From DATFTE01 sp963802575 (lineage in GTDB: Bacteria > Acidobacteriota > Terriglobia > Terriglobales > Acidobacteriaceae): a stretch of DNA of 64,000 nt. The notes under the pieces are model-generated. The model was not told the DNA's origin, did not search any database, and saw nothing but the letters and a program-made list of their open reading frames with translations. The translations under genes were made by a program, and so were the position numbers. The stretch covers positions 186,001 through 250,000 of the forward strand of contig CAWDJF010000006.1 in assembly GCA_963802575.1 (NCBI GenBank), given 5' to 3'. Position 1 is the first letter of the stretch; every line of letters begins with the position of its first letter. Of this stretch, positions 8,805 through 17,429 are shown in pieces.

Positions 8805-8906
8805 CGTCATTCTGAGCCCGACAGGGCGAAGAATCTGGCGTGTAGCGCTTCGACTGCCGTCTATTCACGCCCCCACGCCAGATCCCTCGCTCCGCTCGGG
8901 ATGACG
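8805..8906. repeat. CGTCATTCTGAGC...GGATGACG inverted intergenic repeat
   Basis: The left arm begins CGTCATTCTGAGC and runs to GAATCTGGCGTG; the right arm CACGCCAGATCCCTCGCTCC runs to CGGGATGACG and is its approximate reverse complement. The whole can fold into a long hairpin. Related copies occur at 33034-33239 and 43331-43427, each in an intergenic region. Confidence 0.75.
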
Positions 8907-8956
8907 TCTGTATTGAGGGAAATTCCGAACAAGGCGATAAGCGCAGCTCTCCGTCT

Positions 8957-9706
8957 TCAATAGATCGCATACCCGGGCGCGGGCGTCCTCAAATCCGGCT
9001 TCGAAGCCATCAGCAGCAGCGCCCCCATCTTTTTGAACGCCTTTAAATCGTCGAGGCTGTGAAATGACTTTGTCTGGTAGTCGTCCGGAGTAGGGGTGTC
9101 ATCGGGAATGCGGCGGGCCTCAACGTTTTCGAAAGCGTGCTTCTTCAGAAGCTCGATATACTCCGCCTCCGATCGCACATGCACCGGCACTTTCAGCTTG
9201 TCGACCCACTGCAGCGAGTAAACATTGTCTCTGTAGAGATTGATCAGAATGAACAACCGTCCTCGCGGCGCCATCACGCGAAACAGTTCCGCCAGAGCGC
9301 GATCCTGATCGGCGTAGTAGTAGAACGACTCGACCGAAAGAACCTTGTCGAAGTAATTTTCTTCCCATGGAATCTGCTGCGCTGAACCCCAAACGTACAA
9401 GACGTTTTCGAAATCTTTCGACGTTTCGCGCGCGTGGCGGATCATCTCATCCGACACATCGACGCCCACCACTTGGCCAAAGCCTTCTGGCCCGTCTCCC
9501 ACTATGCGCGCGAGCAACCGCGTCGCCCATCCCGAGCCGCAGCCCAGATCGAGCACACGCTCTCCGGAACGCAGGTCCATCAGTCGGATGGTCTTCTCAG
9601 TGATGTCCAAGTGATGGCGCTCCATCTTTTCGCCTTCACCTTCGTCGGCCCAGCGATTGAATTCCTGCTTCAGCCTCTCATCGGGAGTCAGTGGTTTATC
9701 GGACAA
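8957..9706 (-). CDS. class I SAM-dependent methyltransferase
   Basis: A 249-residue cytoplasmic protein with the classic SAM-binding motif VLDLGCGSGWATRLLARI near residues 50-67, an acidic residue after strand 2 (VVGVDVSDEMI) and the motif YFDKVLSVESFYYYAD. The region resembles UbiE/Methyltransf_11 proteins. The substrate cannot be read from the sequence, and the divergent zinc-ribbon/permease genes give no clue. The two 5' ends face each other across a 47-base gap (9707-9753). Confidence 0.88.
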   Translation of the reverse strand: MSDKPLTPDERLKQEFNRWADEGEGEKMERHHLDITEKTIRLMDLRSGERVLDLGCGSGWATRLLARIVGDGPEGFGQVVGVDVSDEMIRHARETSKDFENVLYVWGSAQQIPWEENYFDKVLSVESFYYYADQDRALAELFRVMAPRGRLFILINLYRDNVYSLQWVDKLKVPVHVRSEAEYIELLKKHAFENVEARRIPDDTPTPDDYQTKSFHSLDDLKAFKKMGALLLMASKPDLRTPAPGYAIY

Positions 9707-9753
9707 GCAGATTCTCCTTGTGGGTGCCTAGATATGCTACATTTGCCATCCAA

Positions 9754-9915
9754 ATGGCTCAACCTACGCAGCCCCGGCCCAAGCCCGAGCCGCTCTATTG
9801 CCCCAATTGCGCCGAAGAAGTCAGCGATCCCCTCACCTGCGGAGATTGCTCCGCGGTCATCTGCCGCCGCTGCGGTACGCCGCTCGAGTCTCCCGACGAA
9901 CTGGGGATGGGTTAA
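9754..9915 (+). CDS. 53-residue zinc-ribbon microprotein
   Basis: From ATG 9754 a 53-residue protein rich in Pro at the N-terminus carries six Cys in the pattern CPNC - CGDC - CRRC (LYCPNCAEEVSD, LTCGDCSAVICRRCGTPLE), that is, a likely double-knuckle zinc ribbon. The frame is open further upstream, but that part would overlap the divergent methyltransferase and has no good start. It ends 3 bases before the ATG of the APC permease, so translation is probably coupled. Function unknown. Confidence 0.75.
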   Translation: MAQPTQPRPKPEPLYCPNCAEEVSDPLTCGDCSAVICRRCGTPLESPDELGMG

Positions 9916-9918
9916 GAC

Positions 9919-11349
9919 ATGGAAACGACAGCCATCACGCAGCCTGTCCCAGCAGCGCAATCAGAACCGACGACGGACCTGGTTCGAGGGCTAACCCTGC
10001 TCGACTCAGTCCTGTTGTTGGTGAGCGGCATCATTGGCTCCTCGATTTTCCTCACCGCCAAAGACATCGCCGGGCCCTTACCGCATCCCGTCTGGTTTCT
10101 GCTGGTCTGGGTGCTGGGTGGGCTGATCTCGCTCTGCGCGTGCTTCGCCTTTGCCGAACTCGGCTCCATGTTTCCCGACTCCGGCGGACAGTACGTTTAC
10201 CTCCGCGAGGCTTATGGAGACTTGCCCGCATTCCTCTATGGCTGGATGCTCTTCAGTGTCGCCAATGGAGGCAGCATTGCCGCGCTCTCGGTGGCCTCGG
10301 CAGTGTATTTGGGTGGCATCATTCCCGGCATTTCGCAGGATCATGTGGTCCTAGCTGTGGCCGGTGTCGTCGTCACTCGGGCACACGTGATGGCGCTAAT
10401 CTTCATCGCGATCGTCACCTGGATCAACGTCGCGGGCCTTCGCTGGGGCGCGCTTCTGCAAAATGTTGCCACCTGGGCGAAGTTCGTTGCCATGGCGGCG
10501 TTCGTCGTTCTGGGATTCGCCGTCGGCAAGGGCAACTGGTCGCACTTCAGCGCGAGCGCGGCGGGTGGCATTTCCATGGGCCTTACCTCCGGGCAATTTC
10601 TGTCAGCGTTTGGTGTCGGCCTGATCGCAGTCTTCTGGGCGTATGACGGATGGGTCTACATCACCTGGGTTGCGGGAGAGGTGAAAAATCCGCGGCGCAA
10701 TGTTCCGCTCGCCATGGTGCTCGGTGTTCTGGTGGTTGGAGCAATCTACGTCGCCATGAACATGACGTACGTTTACGCCATGCCTCTCACGGAAGTAGCG
10801 AAGCATGAAACTATCGCTCACGCCGCTGCGGTTGCGCTATTTTCTCCGGCAGCCGGGGCTTGGCTCTCGGCCATGATCGCGGTTTGCTGCTTCGGAGCAA
10901 TGGCTAGCTGCGTGCTCTCGGGAGCACGAGTATATTTCGCGATGGCGAAAGACGGAGTCTTCTTCCAGAGCATGGCGGAGGTTCATCCCAAATGGCGCAC
11001 GCCCGCGTTCAGTTTGATCGGACAGAGCATATGGGCCGGCGTGCTCACAGTAAGCGGACGCTACGATCAGCTCTACACCTATGTCATCTACGGGATGGTG
11101 CTTTCTTACACTCTGACCGTGATTGGCATGTTTATTCTGCGCTGGAAGCGGCCCGAGATCCCGCGCCCCTATCGCTGTACCGGCTATCCAATTCTTCCGG
11201 CGATTTATGTTCTAATCGGTGCTGCCTGGACGCTAAATACGATCTTCACGCGGCCCACAGAGGCATTTTGGGGCACAACGATCGTGCTAGCCGGGGTCCC
11301 GGGATATTTGTACTGGAAACGAGCCAGTCGTAAGGCACAGGCCACGTAG
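9919..11349 (+). CDS. APC superfamily amino acid permease
   Basis: A 476-residue protein with about 12 membrane helices. The first helix contains GIIGSSIFLTAKDIAGPLP, the unwound substrate-binding motif of the APC fold, and helix 3/4 contains GSMFPDSGGQYVYLREAYGDLPAFLYGW, typical of LAT/APA-type transporters. It moves an amino acid or similar compound across the inner membrane; the substrate is not predictable. It is probably co-translated with the zinc-ribbon microprotein directly upstream. Confidence 0.9.
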   Translation: METTAITQPVPAAQSEPTTDLVRGLTLLDSVLLLVSGIIGSSIFLTAKDIAGPLPHPVWFLLVWVLGGLISLCACFAFAELGSMFPDSGGQYVYLREAYGDLPAFLYGWMLFSVANGGSIAALSVASAVYLGGIIPGISQDHVVLAVAGVVVTRAHVMALIFIAIVTWINVAGLRWGALLQNVATWAKFVAMAAFVVLGFAVGKGNWSHFSASAAGGISMGLTSGQFLSAFGVGLIAVFWAYDGWVYITWVAGEVKNPRRNVPLAMVLGVLVVGAIYVAMNMTYVYAMPLTEVAKHETIAHAAAVALFSPAAGAWLSAMIAVCCFGAMASCVLSGARVYFAMAKDGVFFQSMAEVHPKWRTPAFSLIGQSIWAGVLTVSGRYDQLYTYVIYGMVLSYTLTVIGMFILRWKRPEIPRPYRCTGYPILPAIYVLIGAAWTLNTIFTRPTEAFWGTTIVLAGVPGYLYWKRASRKAQAT

Positions 11350-11369
11350 CCCGGACGCCTCGTCCGGGC
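11349..11369. terminator. hairpin after the APC permease
   Basis: GCCCGGACG-CCT-CGTCCGGGC is a perfect 9-bp stem with a 3-base loop starting at the stop codon. No T tract follows, so it may be a repeat element as well as a transcription barrier. Confidence 0.5.
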
Positions 11370-11500
11370 GCTGAGCGAAGCTCACGCAAAGATCGCAGAA
11401 CGTACGAGACGGAATAAACCGGAATCATGCGATTGTTGCTGATCACCACGCAAGCAACAAGCGTGTAAGAATCAGTCCCGGAAGGGCGTCGCGATAATAG

Positions 11501-11520
11501 CCCAGCGCTTCAGCGCTGGG
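11501..11520. repeat. CCCAGCGCTTCAGCGCTGGG palindrome
   Basis: A perfect 9-bp stem with a 2-base spacer, embedded in a region (about 11475-11575) of short imperfect repeats such as AGTCCCGGAAGGG / AGTCCCGGAGGG. It lies just upstream of the Clp-N gene. It looks like a REP-type intergenic palindrome. Confidence 0.6.
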
Positions 11521-11577
11521 TAAGCCGAGAGTCCGATCAAGTCCCGGAGGGACGGCCGAAGGCCCTGCGGAGTGACT

Positions 11578-12454
11578 ATGTTTGAGCGCTACACAGAGAA
11601 AGCTCGACGCGTCATCTTCTTCGCGCGATACGAAGCGAGCCAATATGGTTCGCCCGCCATTGAGACCGAGCACCTTCTCCTCGGGACTTCTTCGTGAGGA
11701 CAAGAGCCTCGCGTTTCGGTTCCTGAAACCTCCGGGAGGTTACGAAGCGGTGCGCTCGCGAATTGACCAGCACAGCGAAAAACGAAAGGCGTTACCAACT
11801 GCCGTCGATCTTCCGCTTAGCAATGAGTCCAAGCGAGTTCTCAAGTATGCCGAAGAAGAAGCGGATCGCTTAGCTCATCGCCATATCGGCTCCGAGCATC
11901 TGCTGCTGGGCCTCGCCCGTGAAGAGAAGTGTTTCGCTGCGGAGCTCTTGCGTGATTGCGGCTTCAATCCACAAACGCTCCGCGAAGAGGCTTCCAAGCC
12001 CCCCTCGGCCACTGAAAAGACGAGGCCCACCGATCCACCCTACCGCGTTTCTCCCAGAGAGTACCGCAGCACCGTCTTCGTCGACACCGTCGAACTTCAC
12101 GGCAAACCCCGAAACGCCGATTACATCCGCCGTTCCGCCAAACCGTTCTGTGAAATTTCATGGCATTGGGAAAAGCGCGCATGGGCGCCTCGCGATGTTG
12201 TCATCCACCGCAAGACCCAGCGCCTTTCTTTTGACAGCGTCCTGGCGGAAGACGCCAAGCACTTCGACCTCATTAAAGAGGGTTGGACTAAAGATCATTG
12301 CTCGATCTGCGGCTGGGAGCTCTTCGCCTCCAAAGACGCTCCCGACCACGCCACGGGATACACCAACGGGCGCGATTGGATTTGCACCGAGTGTTACGAC
12401 AAATTCATCACCCGCTCCGACTTCTTTTCCTCCAACTATCCCGACATCACCTAG
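11578..12454 (+). CDS. double Clp-N domain protein with C-terminal zinc motif (frameshifted as sequenced)
   Basis: From ATG 11578 the frame reads FERYTEKARRVIFFARYEAS up to HLLLG, then hits TGA at 11695. If one base near 11686 is ignored, the protein continues LLREDKSLAFRFLK in the next frame and runs to 12454 (about 291 residues). The first part is a Clp N-domain repeat as in ClpA/ClpC. A second repeat follows (LPLSNESKRVLKYAEEEAD ... IGSEHLLLGLAREE). The C-terminus (about residues 160-291) has CSICGW and CTECYDKF, a likely Cys4 zinc site. There is no ATPase domain, so it may be an adaptor or substrate-recognition protein. Confidence 0.75.
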
Positions 12455-12511
12455 CCCTGCGCGCGCGCTTTCTTTAGAATCGACTGTCTGACCACAGGAG
12501 AATTCTCCCTC

Positions 12512-13996
12512 ATGCCGTCTCCGCTTCTGATCGCGAAAGGCACGGAACCGCTCTATCTTCTTCCCTCAATGGCGAATCGCCATGGCTTGATCGCCGGAGC
12601 CACCGGCACTGGCAAGACCGTCACTCTGCAAGTAATGGCCGAGTCGTTCAGCCAGATCGGCGTGCCCGTATTTGCAGCCGATGTAAAAGGCGATCTCTCA
12701 GGCATAAGCCAGGCCGGAAACAGTAATCCCAAGATTCAAGACCGCGTGAAGCAGCTCCAACTGGGAGACTTCGCATTCTTCGGCTCGCCCACCACGTTCT
12801 GGGACGTCTTCGGCGATCAAGGGCACCCAGTGCGCGCCACAGTCTCAGAGATGGGTCCCCTGCTCTTCAGCCGCATTCTGAATCTGAATGACACTCAAAC
12901 CGGTGTGCTCACGCTGGTTTTCAAAATCGCCGACGACAATGGCCTGCTGCTGCTTGATTTGAAAGATCTGCAAGCCATGCTGGAATACGTCGGCACTTCG
13001 GCCAAGGATTATCAGACGCAGTACGGAAACATATCCGCTGCAAGCATAGGCACGATCCAGCGTGGATTGGTCTCGCTGCAACAGCAAGGCGGCGACAAGT
13101 TTCTTGGCGAGCCGGCGCTCAACCTCGACGACCTCATCCAGACCGATTCGAACGGGCACGGGATCATCAACATTCTCACCGCCGACAAACTGCTCGCTTC
13201 ACCACAGCTTTACGCCACGTTCCTGCTCTGGATGCTCTCTGAGCTTTTTGAAAAACTGCCCGAAGTCGGCGATCCCGAGAAGCCAAAGCTGGTGTTTTTC
13301 TTCGACGAAGCGCACCTTCTCTTCAACGATCTGCCGCAAACTCTGCAGTCGAAGATCGAGCAAGTCGTCCGCCTCATTCGCTCCAAGGGAGTAGGAATTT
13401 ACTTCGTCACTCAGAGCCCGACAGACATTCCAGAGATCGTTCTCGGGCAACTCGGCAACCGCGTCCAGCATGCGTTACGCGCATTCACTCCCAAAGATCA
13501 GAAAGATGTTCGCGCCGCGGCGCAGACATTCCGCTCCAATCCGAAGCTGAACGTCGAAACTACGATCACCGAATTGGCGGTAGGCGAGGCGCTGGTTTCT
13601 TTCCTGGATGAAAAGGGCACCCCGGGAATTGTTGAGCGCGCTATGGTTTGTCCACCGCACAGCCAGATCGGCCCGATTACACCAGATCAGCGGCAGCAGA
13701 TGATTCGCAACGATGTTCTCTACGGAACCTACGAGCAGGTGGTCGATCGTGAGTCCGCATACGAGCGTCTCAAGGGACGCAACGCGCAACCTCCGGCCGC
13801 ACCGGGCCAACCGCCTCAGCCATCGAGTCAACCCTGGTACGCGAATCTCCCGTCCCTCGGTACCGGCGCGGGCCGCCGCGGTGATTCCATGGTTGACGCC
13901 ATGATGAAAAGCGCTGCGCGATCGATTGGCAGTTCCGTCGGCCGCCAGATCATTCGCGGCGTGCTGGGTTCGATCATGGGAAGCAGCAAGCGTTAG
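12512..13996 (+). CDS. HerA-like / DUF853 (YjgR-type) ATPase
   Basis: A 494-residue P-loop ATPase. Walker A is GATGTGKT (residues 29-36), Walker B is KLVFFFDEAHLLF (about 261-273), and FAADVKGDLSGISQAG near residue 52 is typical of the DUF853 branch of HerA/FtsK-type enzymes. A Pro/Gln linker (about 430-445) precedes a Gly/Arg-rich tail. Members are hexameric cytoplasmic ATPases of unclear role. A GGAGAATTCTCCCT leader precedes the ATG. It follows the Clp-N gene by 57 bases in the same direction, but co-function is only a guess. Confidence 0.92.
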   Translation: MPSPLLIAKGTEPLYLLPSMANRHGLIAGATGTGKTVTLQVMAESFSQIGVPVFAADVKGDLSGISQAGNSNPKIQDRVKQLQLGDFAFFGSPTTFWDVFGDQGHPVRATVSEMGPLLFSRILNLNDTQTGVLTLVFKIADDNGLLLLDLKDLQAMLEYVGTSAKDYQTQYGNISAASIGTIQRGLVSLQQQGGDKFLGEPALNLDDLIQTDSNGHGIINILTADKLLASPQLYATFLLWMLSELFEKLPEVGDPEKPKLVFFFDEAHLLFNDLPQTLQSKIEQVVRLIRSKGVGIYFVTQSPTDIPEIVLGQLGNRVQHALRAFTPKDQKDVRAAAQTFRSNPKLNVETTITELAVGEALVSFLDEKGTPGIVERAMVCPPHSQIGPITPDQRQQMIRNDVLYGTYEQVVDRESAYERLKGRNAQPPAAPGQPPQPSSQPWYANLPSLGTGAGRRGDSMVDAMMKSAARSIGSSVGRQIIRGVLGSIMGSSKR

Positions 13997-14075
13997 AGAT
14001 TCCGCTTGCCCTCGTGGGCGTCGAATGGTATCTGTGACTGCTTTTCGATCGCTGTGATGACCTCAGGACATACGC

Positions 14076-15581
14076 TTGCCTGAACCCAACTTACCGGCCG
14101 AACCGCCAGAACAATCCAACCTCCTCGCGCCCGGTGTGTCGATCGCCGAAGCCGAAGATCCCAACAAACCAAAACGCGTCATGGGATTCCGCGATCTGGT
14201 GCTGTTCTACGTGGTCACCGGGGTCAGCCTGCGCTGGATTGCTACCGCGGCCGCTGCAGGACCAAGCTCGATCGTCATCTGGATCGCTGCATGGCTGTTG
14301 TTCTACACGCCACTCGCGCTCTCGGTTATTGAACTCTCGTCGCGCTACCCCAACGAAGGCGGACTCTACGTATGGTCGAAACACGCTTTCGGAGACTTCT
14401 CCGGCTTCATGTCGGCCTGGACTTACTGGACCAGCAATCTTCCCTACTTCCCGGCCGTCCTCTATTTCGCCGCCAGCAATGTCATCTACATGCGGGAGGC
14501 GCAGTGGGGACATCTGTCGAATAACGCGACGTTCTACATTGTCTTCTCCCTGATCACCCTGACGGTTGCCACATTGATGAATGTTGTGGGACTGGACGTA
14601 GGCAAGTGGTTGCACAATGTCGGCGCAGTCGCAATGTGGATTCCCGCCGTCATCGTGGTCGTCATGGGACTGATCGCCTACCATCGGTTCGGATCGGCGA
14701 ACACATTCAGCGTTCACACCATGACTCCCAGCACGCATTTCAATGACATCGTTGCGTTCTGGCCGCTGCTGTTTTTTGCTTTTGGAGGCGCCGAAACCGC
14801 CTCGTTCATGGGTGAGGAGATCAAGAATGCCCGCCGCACCATTCCCTGGGCTCTGTTCTTCGCGGGACTCACCGTCGCTTTCTGCTACATCATCGGGACG
14901 GTCGGAGTTCTGCTCGCGCTGCCTGCTTCGGAAGTCAGCAATCTTCAAGGGCTCATGCAAGCCATCGCCAAGACCGCCAGCCGCATTGGTTACGGCGCGG
15001 TGATTCCAGTAGCAGCCTTTCTGATCGCGCTGAGCAACATTGGCGCTTGCGGAGCCTACATCGCGGCCGTGGCGCGTCTACCTTTCGTCGCCGGTCTCGA
15101 CCGCTTTTTGCCTCCTATCTTCGGAGCGTTGCATCGCCGCTGGAAAACGCCGTGGATGGCGCTGCTGGTACAAGGTGTCATCGGCGCTATCTTCATTTTT
15201 CTCGGACAAGCTGGAACCAGCGTCAAAGGTGCCTATGACGTCATGGCAGCCATGACTGTCATCACTTACTTCATCCCCTATCTCTACGTCTTCGCCGCCA
15301 TGTTCAAGTTACAAAGCCAGCCAGCCGGACCGGAGATCATTCGCGTGCCGGGAGGACGGCGAGTCGCGAAGCTGGTCGCCGTGATCGGGTTCATCACGAC
15401 CACGCTCACCATCATTCTCTCTTCTGTTCCTCAACCCGACGATCCCAATAAGCCTCTGGCCGTATTGAAGGTAGTCGGAGGATCAATCGTCCTGCTGGCA
15501 ATCGGCGCCTGGCTCTACTGGTCCGGCAAAAGAAGGAGTCGCGCCGGCATCCCGCCGGCCAGTGTCGAGCGTTTCTCTTAA
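14076..15581 (+). CDS. APC superfamily amino acid permease (second)
   Basis: A 501-residue transporter with about 12 membrane helices. A Pro-rich cytoplasmic N-terminus precedes GFRDLVLFYVVTGVSLRWIATAAAAG; the helix 3 region has LSSRYPNEGGLYVWSKHAFGD, typical of the glutamate/GABA-antiporter-like branch of APC proteins. Start TTG 14076 is chosen because no in-frame ATG exists nearby. The last residues (SRAGIPPASVERFS) are encoded by one arm of a GCCGGCATCCCGCCGGC repeat, so the natural C-terminus may have been altered by repeat insertion. Confidence 0.88.
   Translation: MPEPNLPAEPPEQSNLLAPGVSIAEAEDPNKPKRVMGFRDLVLFYVVTGVSLRWIATAAAAGPSSIVIWIAAWLLFYTPLALSVIELSSRYPNEGGLYVWSKHAFGDFSGFMSAWTYWTSNLPYFPAVLYFAASNVIYMREAQWGHLSNNATFYIVFSLITLTVATLMNVVGLDVGKWLHNVGAVAMWIPAVIVVVMGLIAYHRFGSANTFSVHTMTPSTHFNDIVAFWPLLFFAFGGAETASFMGEEIKNARRTIPWALFFAGLTVAFCYIIGTVGVLLALPASEVSNLQGLMQAIAKTASRIGYGAVIPVAAFLIALSNIGACGAYIAAVARLPFVAGLDRFLPPIFGALHRRWKTPWMALLVQGVIGAIFIFLGQAGTSVKGAYDVMAAMTVITYFIPYLYVFAAMFKLQSQPAGPEIIRVPGGRRVAKLVAVIGFITTTLTIILSSVPQPDDPNKPLAVLKVVGGSIVLLAIGAWLYWSGKRRSRAGIPPASVERFS
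15538..15562. repeat. half of a GCGCCGGC-TCCC-GCCGGC element inside the permease 3' end
   Basis: The stretch matches one arm of the elements at 22110-22179 and 29241-29312, but here it is read as the last codons of the permease. Confidence 0.55.
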
Positions 15582-15822
15582 CGAAGCATCCCTCGTACGT
15601 TTTGTTCGTCCTCGTCTCCAATAAAAGACAACTCTTTTACAGACTGCAAACACGCTCAGCGCGTCCCCTTCTACGCTGTGCTCACGGTCGATCGCATTAC
15701 CAGGGCGATCGCGGACCAACCCTTATGCGAAATGGAGTACAGGACTATGAAGAAGGAAGATCTCTCTCTGCACTCGGCCAGCCGAATCTCTGGATTCAGA
15801 AACAGAGAACCTGACCACACAA

Positions 15823-16971
15823 TTGCAACGCAATTTCGAGCGTCGCTCGTTCCTCAAGGGCGTCGGCATGGCAGGAGTCGCTTTGTCCGCTGGCGCGTTG
15901 CTTCCGACGGGCCTCAAGGCGGACACGCACGGTTCCGGCAAGATCTCCAAAGGCGATGCGGCGATCCTGAGGTTCCTGGCAGCTGCCGAAATCATCGAAA
16001 GCGATCTCTGGCTGCAATATCAGGAATTCGGAGGAGTGCAGGACGACGAAGTCTCGACCCTGGCCAGCAAGTTGATCCCCGGATATCCCGCCAAACCGAC
16101 CGGAGGAAATTCGCTCTACATGCAAGACCTGCTGCCCCTCGACAGCGACATGTCGCAATACATTCACGACAACACCGAAGACGAGTTGACTCACGAGGTC
16201 TTCATCAACGCCTACCTTGAGTCTAAGGGCGAGAAAGGCGTCAACCTCGATCAGTTCCGCACACTGCCCAGCAGCAAGGCGACCGGCGCGAATCAATTCG
16301 GGCGATCTGACCAACCTGATGCAGCTCACGCGTCGACACGTCATTCTGGGCGCGCTATCGCGATGGCTCGAAAAATCCTGATTTCGGGGACACGTTCCCG
16401 CAGGCCATCCCGACGTTGGCAGTGAATCAGCATCCGGCAATTCCTCGCACCGACGACGACGCGAACCATGCGGACTTTTTTCAGGCAATCGTCAACACCG
16501 CGGGCTTTCACTTTGCTTTCATCGAGCAAGGCGGAAGCAGCCTCTACCCGCAACTGGCGCAGCGCGTCACCAATGTCGAGGTTCTGCGCATCCTGCTTAG
16601 CATTGGCGGAGTCGAAATCGCTCACTTCCAGACCTGGCAAGACAAGGCCGGCAATGCTCCGCAGCTAACCAACGTCGTCGATCCGGTGACAGGAGTGAAA
16701 GTGACTTTCCCCGATCTGAATTCTCCTCCGTTCGGCGGCGAAGAGTTTCAGACCAACCTGATCATGCCTGAACCGACGGTGTTCCTCAGCAAGAAGCTTC
16801 CGGCATGCTCGATCATTCGTCCCACGGCCACGCAGGGAGCGGCCATGGGGGCGGTGAAAGGCGTTGACTGCTGACGGGCTCTTCATCGGCCAGTCGCCGG
16901 CGTTCTTCGCCTACTTGCGCGAACTCGCCGAAGACGCCGACGCTGCGGTCCGGCGGAGAGTAACGAGCTGA
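15823..16971 (+). CDS. Tat-exported ferritin-like protein (three frameshifts as sequenced)
   Basis: The N-terminus FERRSFLKGVGMAGVALSAGAL is a twin-arginine signal. The body is a ferritin-like (Ferritin_2 type) four-helix protein: AAEIIESDLWLQYQEFGG, YIHDNTEDELTHEVFINAYLE, then VDTSFWARYRDGSKNPDFGD, EIAHFQTWQDKAG and ADGLFIGQSPAFFAYLREL. Glu/His pairs suitable for a di-metal site are present. Homology moves between frames near 16306, 16331 and 16860, each time as if one extra base were present. Removing them gives 381 residues and the original frame. Either a decayed gene or sequence error. Followed by two tatA-like genes. Confidence 0.75.
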
Positions 16972-16972
16972 G

Positions 16973-17010
16973 GCGGGCGCCCGCACTATTCGTGCGGCGC
17001 CCGCATTCTT
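16973..17010 (+). terminator. hairpin between ferritin-like gene and tatA
   Basis: GCGGGCGCCCGCA and TGCGGCGCCCGC pair over a 7-base loop with one bulge, followed by ATTCTTAT. It starts right after the ferritin-like stop and is a probable terminator or attenuator ahead of tatA. Confidence 0.6.
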
Positions 17011-17031
17011 ATCGACAGTGAAGGAGTAGCT

Positions 17032-17220
17032 ATGTTAGAAGGATTGTTCCAACCGATGCATTTGCTGGTGATCTTCGGAATCGCTCTGCTCGTTTTCGGT
17101 CCTAAGAAATTGCCTGAATTGGGTAAAGGAATCGGAGACGGCATACGCGGATTCAAATCCGCTATGAAAGAGGAAGAGAAGCCGGCCGTCGCGATCGCCG
17201 AACGTCAGGATCAGGGGTGA
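17032..17220 (+). CDS. tatA: Sec-independent translocase protein TatA/TatE
   Basis: A 62-residue protein with one N-terminal membrane helix (MHLLVIFGIALLVFGP), the hinge FGPKKLPELG, and an amphipathic helix (KGIGDGIRGFKSAMKEEE), the complete TatA signature. It forms the pore component for folded Tat substrates in the inner membrane. AAGGAG (17021-17026) precedes ATG at good spacing. It lies just downstream of a Tat-signal protein; no tatC is visible in the window. Confidence 0.93.
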   Translation: MLEGLFQPMHLLVIFGIALLVFGPKKLPELGKGIGDGIRGFKSAMKEEEKPAVAIAERQDQG

Positions 17221-17224
17221 AATT

Positions 17225-17413
17225 TTGGGTTTGGGCGGATTAATCCTGATCCTTGGCCTGGGGTTTCTAGTGCTGGGCCCGAAGCAGATGCAAAAAGTGC
17301 TGGGCCAAATCGCTCGCGCAAAAGCCGAGCTTGAAAGCGCGACCCGAGGACTTAAAGCTCAACTCACAAACGAACTAGAAACCACAGATCCCAAAGATCC
17401 TTCTTCTCTGTGA
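17225..17413 (+). CDS. second TatA/TatB-like protein
   Basis: A 62-residue protein starting at TTG 17225, 4 bases after the tatA stop. It has one hydrophobic helix (GLILILGLGFLVLGP), the hinge LGPKQMQKVLGQI and a charged amphipathic helix (ARAKAELESATRGLKAQL). The GPKQM hinge and Glu-rich helix are closer to TatB or an atypical TatA. No in-frame ATG is available upstream. Overlapping spacing with tatA implies a two-gene operon. Confidence 0.75.
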   Translation: MGLGGLILILGLGFLVLGPKQMQKVLGQIARAKAELESATRGLKAQLTNELETTDPKDPSSL

Positions 17414-17429
17414 CTCTGTAGTGAAAGAC

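Noticed and set aside
11578..11697. Programmed +1 frameshift in the Clp-N gene
   Set aside because: No slippery codon or Shine-Dalgarno-like stimulator is seen at 11683-11690, and similar single-base shifts occur in unrelated genes, so a general artefact or decay is simpler.
14091..14960. A 289-residue antisense reading frame over the second permease
   Set aside because: It lies opposite a clear APC permease; its composition (Asp/Arg/Gly-rich) is typical of shadow frames in GC-rich DNA and no motif is seen.
16416..16874. A separate 152-residue gene downstream of the ferritin-like N-terminus
   Set aside because: Its sequence continues the ferritin-like fold in another frame, so it is one split gene, not two.
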